Source: Candidatus Brocadiaceae bacterium (lineage in GTDB: Bacteria > Planctomycetota > Brocadiia > SM23-32). Taken from it: a stretch of 8,309 nucleotides of DNA. The stretch lies in contig JAUWZH010000106.1 in assembly GCA_030615435.1 (NCBI GenBank), positions 1 to 8,309 on the forward strand. The letters are read 5' to 3'. How positions within the stretch are numbered: the stretch's first letter is position 1; each line of letters begins with the position of its first letter. Positions 1 to 6,900 of the stretch are shown here, one piece after another. The notes under the pieces were generated by a model that had not been told where the DNA came from, did no database searches, and saw nothing but the letters and a program-made list of their open reading frames with translations. Made by a program: the position numbers and the translations under genes.

Positions 1-688
1 CGCGCTGCTGAGAGAGCTGTGTGCCGGGGTCGAAGGTGCGGATGGAGTCAACTTCGTCCCCGAAGAACTCGATGCGCACAGGCTGCTTGGTGCCGTGGGA
101 GAAGATGTCCAGGATGCCGCCCCTGAGGCTGTACTGGCCCGGCAGCGTGACGCGGGGCACGCTGTAGAAGCGGCTCTCCACCAGCCACTCGACCAGTTCC
201 CGGGGGGCCGCCTCGCTGCCCACGGCGATGGCGCGCGTCCCCCGGCGCAGCTCATCGGGCTCCAGGGTGGGCTGAAGCAGGGCGTTGATGCTTGCGCAGA
301 CCAGCCGCGTGCCGGGCTGAGGCTCCAGGAAGTCCGCCCCGCCCTCGCCCGGCGTGCCGAACACCAGGTGGCGCAGCACGCTGAGGCGCGACTTGACGAT
401 GGCCTCGTTCGGCGGCTCCTCGTCCCCGGGCAGGGTTTCCAGCGGCGGGAAGTGGCACGCCAGGCCTTCCCGGACCAGGTTGACGTCCTCGGCGAACTCC
501 TCGGCGTACTCGACTCCCGGGCAGAGCGCGAGCGCCACCCCCGTAAGCCCCTCCACAACGGCCCCCGCCAGCAGGGCCGCCCCGCTGCCCACCGGCCCGC
601 GAACCGTGAGACTACGCCCGGCCCGCATCCCGTCCAGCAGGGTATCGAACCCGATTATGCCCCTGAGCTTTTCCGCGAGCTCCGGCAT
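1..688 (-). CDS. mfd: Mfd, transcription-repair coupling factor, N-terminal part (runs off left edge)
   Basis: Mfd is the cytoplasmic ATP-dependent translocase that displaces RNA polymerase stalled at DNA lesions and recruits UvrA. Only the first 229 codons are here, out of roughly 1100 or more usual for the family; the rest lies beyond position 1. They cover the UvrB-like N-terminal module (domains 1a/2/1b). The sequence shows MPELAEKLRG at the start, then a P-loop-like GPVGSGAA (about residues 36-43) that lacks the Lys-Thr of an active Walker A. It continues with LETLPGDEEPPNE and SRLSVLRHL (about residues 85-110), and near the end RGGILDIF, VRIEFFGDEVDSIRTFD and PGTQLS, the stretch shared by Mfd and UvrB. 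The dead P-loop favours Mfd over UvrB, as does a residue order matching the Mfd N-terminus. The ATG at 688 is preceded by GGAGGT (698-693) at good spacing. The gene is divergent from the giant protease. Identification is by eye, without a database search. Confidence 0.9.
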   Translation of the reverse strand, partial: MPELAEKLRGIIGFDTLLDGMRAGRSLTVRGPVGSGAALLAGAVVEGLTGVALALCPGVEYAEEFAEDVNLVREGLACHFPPLETLPGDEEPPNEAIVKSRLSVLRHLVFGTPGEGGADFLEPQPGTRLVCASINALLQPTLEPDELRRGTRAIAVGSEAAPRELVEWLVESRFYSVPRVTLPGQYSLRGGILDIFSHGTKQPVRIEFFGDEVDSIRTFDPGTQLSQQR

Positions 689-708
689 CGGCACCTCCGC
701 AGCTTCCC

Positions 709-736
709 ATTGTAATGGAAGGCGGCGCCCTCACAA
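709..736 (-). promoter_or_regulatory. Candidate sigma70 promoter of mfd
   Basis: Read on the minus strand, a -10 box TACAAT (714-709; 5 of 6 consensus bases) follows a weaker -35 TTGTGA (736-731; 4 of 6) with a 16-base spacer. The expected transcription start near 702 would give a short leader of about 14 bases, carrying the Shine-Dalgarno site GGAGGT (698-693) ahead of the ATG at 688. The -10 box sits inside a small inverted repeat, CCATT-GT-AATGG (707-718). This could be an operator or could be chance. Confidence 0.45.
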
Positions 737-753
737 ACAGGCCGTTCTGCACA

Positions 754-801
754 CAGCGCCGGGGGGCTTTTCGCGGCAGCGCCGGCGGGGCCGGGTTTTT
801 T
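754..801 (+). terminator. Tandem terminator-like elements upstream of the protease promoter
   Basis: A nine-base direct repeat CAGCGCCGG (754-762 and 777-785) starts two similar units, each ending in a T run: CTTTT (767-771) and six T's (796-801). The second unit folds as CCGGC-GGG-GCCGG (782-794) followed by G and T6, a compact rho-independent terminator shape on the plus strand. The first unit has only a weak hairpin. No plus-strand gene ends here. If functional, the elements would stop antisense transcripts coming out of the mfd side from entering the protease promoter. The stem is short at 5 bp, so function is uncertain. Confidence 0.35.
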
Positions 802-815
802 CAACTGAAAAGGGC

Positions 816-887
816 CAGTTCCACCTTGACATGGCAACACCGCCACTGTATAAAGGGCGTGTCTGATTCTGAACACCACTGGAACTG
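816..887 (+). repeat. Inverted repeat bracketing the protease promoter
   Basis: CAGTTCCA (816-823) and its exact reverse complement TGGAACTG (880-887) flank the promoter. The midpoint of the pair is 851.5, the same as the midpoint of the TATAAA box (849-854). The left half lies just upstream of the -35 box and the right half lies in the early leader. It could be a pair of regulator half-sites acting by looping. With arms of 8 bp a chance match in this space is plausible. Confidence 0.25.
826..854 (+). promoter_or_regulatory. Near-consensus sigma70 promoter of the giant protease gene
   Basis: A perfect -35 box TTGACA (826-831) is separated by the optimal 17 bases from TATAAA (849-854; 5 of 6). 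The expected start point is about 861, leaving an untranslated leader of about 95 bases before the ATG at 956. Such a close match predicts strong housekeeping-type transcription unless a regulator holds it down. The leader carries GCCGGC twice (905-910 and 923-928), which can pair into a 6-bp hairpin just upstream of the ribosome binding site. Confidence 0.8.
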
Positions 888-941
888 ATACGGTTCGCGG
901 CTTGGCCGGCTGGCGGGGGGTGGCCGGCAGTGTAACAGAGC

Positions 942-947
942 GGAGGG
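942..947 (+). promoter_or_regulatory. Ribosome binding site that fixes the protease start at 956
   Basis: GGAGGG lies 8 bases before ATG 956. An in-frame TTG at 902 would add 18 residues but lacks a comparable upstream purine-rich site, and it would place a non-signal-like stretch ahead of the Arg-rich signal peptide start. The ATG gives a textbook signal peptide, so 956 is preferred. Confidence 0.75.
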
Positions 948-955
948 ACCTGACT

Positions 956-3900
956 ATGTGGAGTGCGCCAATTCGCAATCGCCGGGTTGTCGTCGGGACT
1001 GTCATCGCGGCACTTTTTGTGGCACTCGCCCTGGCCGGAAACGCGCCGGAGGCCCGCGCGGCCGCACGGAAGGCCGACGTGAGCATAAACGGGGTGAAAG
1101 CGGCGCCGGATGAGCTGCTGGTGAAGTTCGTGGACGGCCGGGCGGGGCAGGCCCTTGCATCGGTACAGGCGGAAACCGGCATCAAGGTGGTGAGCTCACG
1201 CCGGTTCCGGCTCATTGACTGGTATTACGTGAAGGTCAAGACCCCCCTTGCGCTGCCGGATACCCTCAGGGCCTTCGCCCGGAATGCCGACGTGCTGGAC
1301 GTGGAGCCGAACTACGTAGTGCGTGCGGCGGTCGTGCCGAATGACCCGATGTACGGCGCGCTGTGGGGCATGGACAGGATCGGGGCGCCCGGCGCCTGGG
1401 ACAGGCGCACCGAATCGGGCGTCCTGGTGGCCGTCATTGATACCGGGGTGGACTACACTCACCCGGACCTCGCCGCCAACATGTGGGTGAACCCCGGAGA
1501 GATCCCCGGCGACGGGCTCGACAACGACCTGAACGGCTTCGTGGACGACGTGCACGGCTGGGACTTCTACGACAACGACTGCGACCCGATGGACTATGGG
1601 GGGCACGGCACGCACGTGGCCGGCACCATCGGCGCGGTCGGCAACAACGCCACCGGCGTGGTCGGGGTGTGCTGGAACGTGCGGATCATGGCGCTGCAGT
1701 TCCTGAGTCCCGGCGGCACCGGACATGTCCTGGACGCCATTGACGCGATCGAATACGCGACCTTGAACGGCGCGGAGGTCATGAACAACAGTTGGGGCGG
1801 CGGGGGCTACAGCAGGGCAATGGAGGAGGCCATATGGATGACCGACGGCTTCGGGGCCCTCTTCGTTGCGGCCGCGGGAAATAGCGGTAATGACAACGAC
1901 GAGAACCCTTTTTATCCTGCCACCTACGAAATCCCGAACGTCATCTCGGTCGCGGCTACAAATCCGGCTGACTACCTTTGGGGCCAGGAGGAACCCGGTC
2001 AACCTCCTCCTCCTCCTCCTCCTGATTCCAACTACGGCGACGAGACCGTGCATCTCGCCGCGCCGGGGACTAGCATCCTCAGCACGACCCCATACAGCAG
2101 CTACAGCACCTACACAGGCACGTCCATGGCTGCGCCTCACGTGTCCGGCGCCTGCGCCCTGGTCTGGGCCGAGCACCCCGGCCTCTCGCACCGGGAAGTG
2201 AAGAGTCTGATCCTGCGCTCGGTGGACCTGCCCTATGTCGAAGAGCCGGAGGACGATCCGGAGACCGAAAACCCCCTTATAGGCTTGATCGTGACCGAAG
2301 GCCGACTCAGCGTGGGCAGCGGTATCGGCGAGCTGCACATCGTTACCCCGGACGTTCCCCCGTACCCCGTGGGCGATTACTACAGCGTCACCATAAAGGC
2401 CACCGGGGGCGTGCCTCCCTATACGTGGGACTTCCCTGAAGGTGGACTTCCAGCGGCGTTGGAATGGCTCAGTATCAACCCCGACACGGGCGTGATTTCC
2501 GGGTCCGATGAGGATGCCGCGTCGGGGGAGCACGAGTTCACCGTGAGAGTCACGGACTCCGCCACGCCTGAGGCGGCAGAGGACACGAAGCAGTTCAAGC
2601 TCTTAGTGGACGGGGGTTACATCTTGTGGGTCCGTTCCGAGCCGTTCACCGGCGTGCTGGTCAGGTGGTGGCACCGCGGCCGCACGGACTACTGGATGTC
2701 TTTCCCTCGTCCGGCACCCGGTCAGCCCTGTGAGGTGGCCAGGATGAAAGCACCCTTGCAGTGGGCCGACCAGCATTTCTATCGCTGGGAGGACGAACAC
2801 GGGTGGGTCCTAGGTTACGAACGCGAGATCTCCCTCTCGATATGTTCGAGCCGGGAAGCGGTGGCCGTTTATGATACACGGCAGAACCTCTACGTCAATG
2901 ACGAGACGGCGGAGAACGGCATAGCGCCCGGAGACGATGCCAACGACGGCCTGTCGCCCGCCACACCCAAGCGCCACATCCAGGCGATGCTCGACCAGTT
3001 CGCGGCAGCGGGATACGTGGGGGCTGAATGGCGCCTCATCGTCGCTGCCGGCACTTACTACGAGAACGTCGTCCTGGGTGAGGCACACTCCGGGCTCGCC
3101 TTTCAGGGCCACGGCTGGGGCGCGGCGATAATTGACGCGGGCCAGAACGGTCCCTGCATCTATGCGGACGGCTGGGCCAGCGGGGAGATCATCGGGTTCT
3201 CGCTGACGAACGGCCTGGGCGTGGGCGGCGGCGGGGGCATACAGTTGGTGAACGGCTGCTCGGTGAAGATCGCGCGGAACTGGATCTACGGCAACTCGGC
3301 TCCGGAAGGCGGCGCCATCGCCGGCTATTCCAGCACCGCTGCCGTCAAGGACAACTACATCTGGGACAATGCCGCCGAGGACAAAGGCGGGGAAGGCGGG
3401 GCAATCCTGTTCGTGCAGAGTGACTACGTGCTTATCGAGGGGAACTACATCGCCGAGAACTCTGCATTCCACGGGGCCGGCATCCGCTGCTGGTTCTCGG
3501 TTGGATGGATCACGAACAACATAATCGAGCACAACGTCGCCGGTGGCTGGGGCGGCGGGATCTACGCCTCGGGCGGCTGGATCCCCATAGACCAGAACCG
3601 GATGATCGGGTGGAACACGGCTGCGCGTGGGGGAGGCATTTTCTCCTATGCCTCAACCGCCCCCCTCGCCGACAATACGATAGTGGGAAACGAGGCGGAC
3701 GTGGCCGGAGGAGGGATCTGCAGCGATTATTTCTCCGACCAGCCCATCCTGAGCAGCACGATCGCCGAGAACTCGGCTGCTTACGGGGGCGGCATCTTCT
3801 GCTCTCAGTCCACGCCGCCGATATCGGGGAACGGGATCTGGGCTAACACCGCCGAGGAGTCGGGCGGAGGGATCTTCCTGAGCGAGAGGCTCTCCCCACA

Positions 3901-6900
3901 GATCTGCGGTAACGACATCTCCTTCAACTCGGCGGGCGTATCCGGGGGCGCAATCTACCTGTCCCGCGGGTGTTCCCCCACAATTGGCACCCCGAGCATG
4001 CTTTTCTGGAGCAACTATATGGAACGTAACAGCGCCGGCGACTACGGAGGCCACCTCTACTGCGGACCGGAGTCCTCGCCCACGGTGCTCAACAACTACC
4101 TCGGAGATGGCACTGCTGAACTCGGCGGAGGCATCTATTGCGTGGACAGCTCGGGCAGGTTCGGCAGCGGCTGTCATGCCGGCTCGAACTCCATCTACCA
4201 CAACACGGCGTACCTGCACGGCGGCGGGGTGTACATCACGGGCGTTCCGTCGCCTGATTTCAGCACTAACTCCATCTATTATAACGTGGCCGAGGAAGGG
4301 GGAGGAATCTACTGCGACGCGGGCACGACCCCGGAGATAGGTGGAGGCTGGATAGGGTACAACGAGGCCTATTACGGCGCCGGCATGCGCATCGTGTCCG
4401 CCTCGCCGGTGTTTTGGAATAACCTCCCCGTGGCCTACAACGAGGCATTCCCGTTCAACGAGGGAGCTTCGGTGACCAATGCCGGGGGCGGCTGCGGAGG
4501 CGGCATCTACATGACCGACTCGACCGTGGTGATGGAGGTGGTCCATCTCTACGGCAACGTGGCACCCGAGGGCCCCGGGCTCTACTGCATAGACTCCACG
4601 GTCGAGATGAACGCCTGCACCGTTGAGCGTCACGAGTGTGAGGAGGCCCCCGGCGCCGGCATTCTCGCCCTCGGCTCCGAGCTGAGGATAACCGACAGCG
4701 TCATAATGAAGAACTCGGCGCCGATGGGTGGGGGCATCTATGTCGGGGGTATCTATCTCGGTGACGATCTCGTAGAGAGGTCTTCGCTGCTCGTGGCCGG
4801 CACTACGTTTCAAAGTAACGAGGCGGGGTACGGGGCAGCCTTGTACGTCGCCGAGGCCGACGTGGTACTTTCGGCGGAGGCCACTGCGACGCTTTCGCCG
4901 GACGAGGGTGGTTTCAACAATATGGTGCAGAATGCTGCGTGGCAGGGATCGGGCGTCTATTGGAGCGAGGATGCTTCCGGCGCCGTCACAACGAGCCGGT
5001 TCGGCGAGAGCAATGCGGGGCAAGGGGCGGGGATCTTCTGCGCCGACGGCTCCGCGCCGCTCATCAGCAATGCCCTGTTCATCGGAAACTCGGCCACCAG
5101 AGGCTCGGGGATTTACTGCTCGGAGGAAGCCTGGCCGCAGATTTTGAATATCGGCGCGATCGGCAACTCAGCTCTGGACGGAGGGGCGGGCATCCATTCC
5201 GCCAATCCGAAGCTGAGACTGAGGAACTCGATCTTCTGGCTCAACAACGTGGACATAGTCGGCGTTGCCGCCTCTTATTCGTGCATCGAGGATCCACAGG
5301 GCGGCGTAGGCAACTTCAGCGGTGACCCGCTGTTGGTGGGGCCGGCCTTCGAAGGGAGGTGGGACGACCCCGACCCGGAGGATGACGATCCCGAGGTGGT
5401 CTTCTGGAGTCCGTACGACCCGCCCAACGTGGACAACTTCGGCGACGACCTTACCGTCGCCGGGACCACCAGGTTCACAACGGTGCTCGCGGGTGTGGCG
5501 GAGGACCAGTTCGTCGGCATGTGGCTCAATCCCAACATACGGCAGAACGTGCAGTTCCTGATAGTCGGGAACACCGATTCCAAGGATGGACACAACGGGG
5601 GCACGGACATCTACGTGAGGGGCAACGCGAGCGACCACGGCGAGGTTTGGGACCAATTCCATATCTGGGACTACCACCCGACGTCCACCGAAGGTCACTG
5701 GACCTATGGCGGATGGGTCCAGGACCCTGTAACCAGCCTGTGCGTTGACGCGGGCAACCCGGCGGATCCCTATGGCGGCGAAGCGCAGCCGAACGGCTGG
5801 CGCATCAACGTCGGCCCGTACGGCAACACCGAACAGGCCTCGCTGTCCACCGAAAGGGTGCCGTACCTCATGGCGGAGGCGGGGGTGGTCTGGGTGGACC
5901 AGGACTGGACGAGGGTCGAGTTGAGCACGGAGTTCAACGACCCGGTGGTGGTGGCGGGACCGGCGACGAGCTTCGGCGTGGAGCCCGGCGTGGTGCGCCT
6001 GCGCAACATTACGAACGCCTCGTTCGAGATCCGGTTCCAGGAATGGGACTATCTGGACGGGTGGCACCCTCTCGAGCAGGTGCACTGGATCGCCGTCGAG
6101 AAGGGAGTCTACGACCTGCCCGGCGACAACAAGCTCATCGCGGGGACATTCTCCACCTTCCAGACGAATGTCTACACGCCCGTGTTGGTCGAATTCCCAG
6201 AGCCCTTCGACGGCGTCCCGATTCTCGTCGCGCAGGTGCAGACTTACACCGGCAGCGACGCCGTGACCGACCGCATCTGCGCCGTCAGGGCGGGAGGGTT
6301 CGATTTCGCCATGCAGGAGCAGGAAGCCTCCGGTCCGCACGGATGGGAGACCGTCGGCTACATAGCCGTCACGGAGGATGCGGGTGCAATAGGCAGCGTT
6401 TCCTGCCGCGTGCGCGGCACCGCGGCCGTGGTCACCGACGAGCCCGTGATGGTGGGAAGCGAATGTGGCAGCGCGCTGGTGCGGGTGGAGGAAGAGCAGT
6501 CTCTGGATCTGGAGACCTCGCACGGGGTCGGCGAACGAGTCGGGTTCATCGGCATCGCCGGTCAGCCGCCGCTCGTCGCTGACATGCAGACCTGCAACGG
6601 CACCGACACCAGCAACCTGCGCTGCACGTTGCTGGCGCAGGCATTCCAGGGGGAGGAAGGCGTGGTCAGCGCGGGCAGCGCCTGGCAAACGGTAGAGCTG
6701 GATTACACCTACCAGGCCCCTGTGGTCGTGGCGGGTCCAGCGACCTATGACGGCTCTGAGCCGGGAGTGGTCCGCGTGCGCAACGTAACGCCCGATTCCT
6801 TCGACATCCGATTCCAGGAGTGGAACTACCTGGACGGCTGGCACCCCGCTGAGGACATTCACTACGCGGTGGTGGAGCGCGGCCTGTGGCAGGTTGACGA

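Noticed and set aside
1..688. UvrB as the identity of the left-edge gene
   Set aside because: The P-loop lacks the Lys-Thr needed for UvrB ATPase activity, and the order of LETLPGDEEPPNE, SRLS and the RGG-x-LDIF block fits Mfd.
95..866. Plus-strand open frames of 206 and 170 codons opposite mfd
   Set aside because: The minus strand here gives an excellent Mfd N-terminus with promoter and Shine-Dalgarno site, so the plus-strand frames are shadows.
902..955. TTG at 902 as the start of the giant protein
   Set aside because: ATG 956 has GGAGGG 8 bases upstream and opens a textbook signal peptide; the TTG extension would bury it.
1196..2533. 445-codon open frame on the minus strand
   Set aside because: It is antisense to the protease catalytic domain with its verified triad, and its composition is typical of shadow frames.
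2810..3532. 240-codon minus-strand open frame
   Set aside because: It is a shadow of the InlB-like module and helix start; no family pattern seen.
3653..5023. 456-codon open frame on the minus strand
   Set aside because: It is antisense to the beta-helix coils. Repetition of Gly/Asn/Ile codons on the plus strand removes antisense stops, and there is no convincing protein pattern or start signal.
3224..5248. Possible CRISPR or non-coding DNA repeat array
   Set aside because: The repetition is in protein (25-38-residue coils) with variable length and synonymous divergence, not identical DNA repeats with unique spacers.
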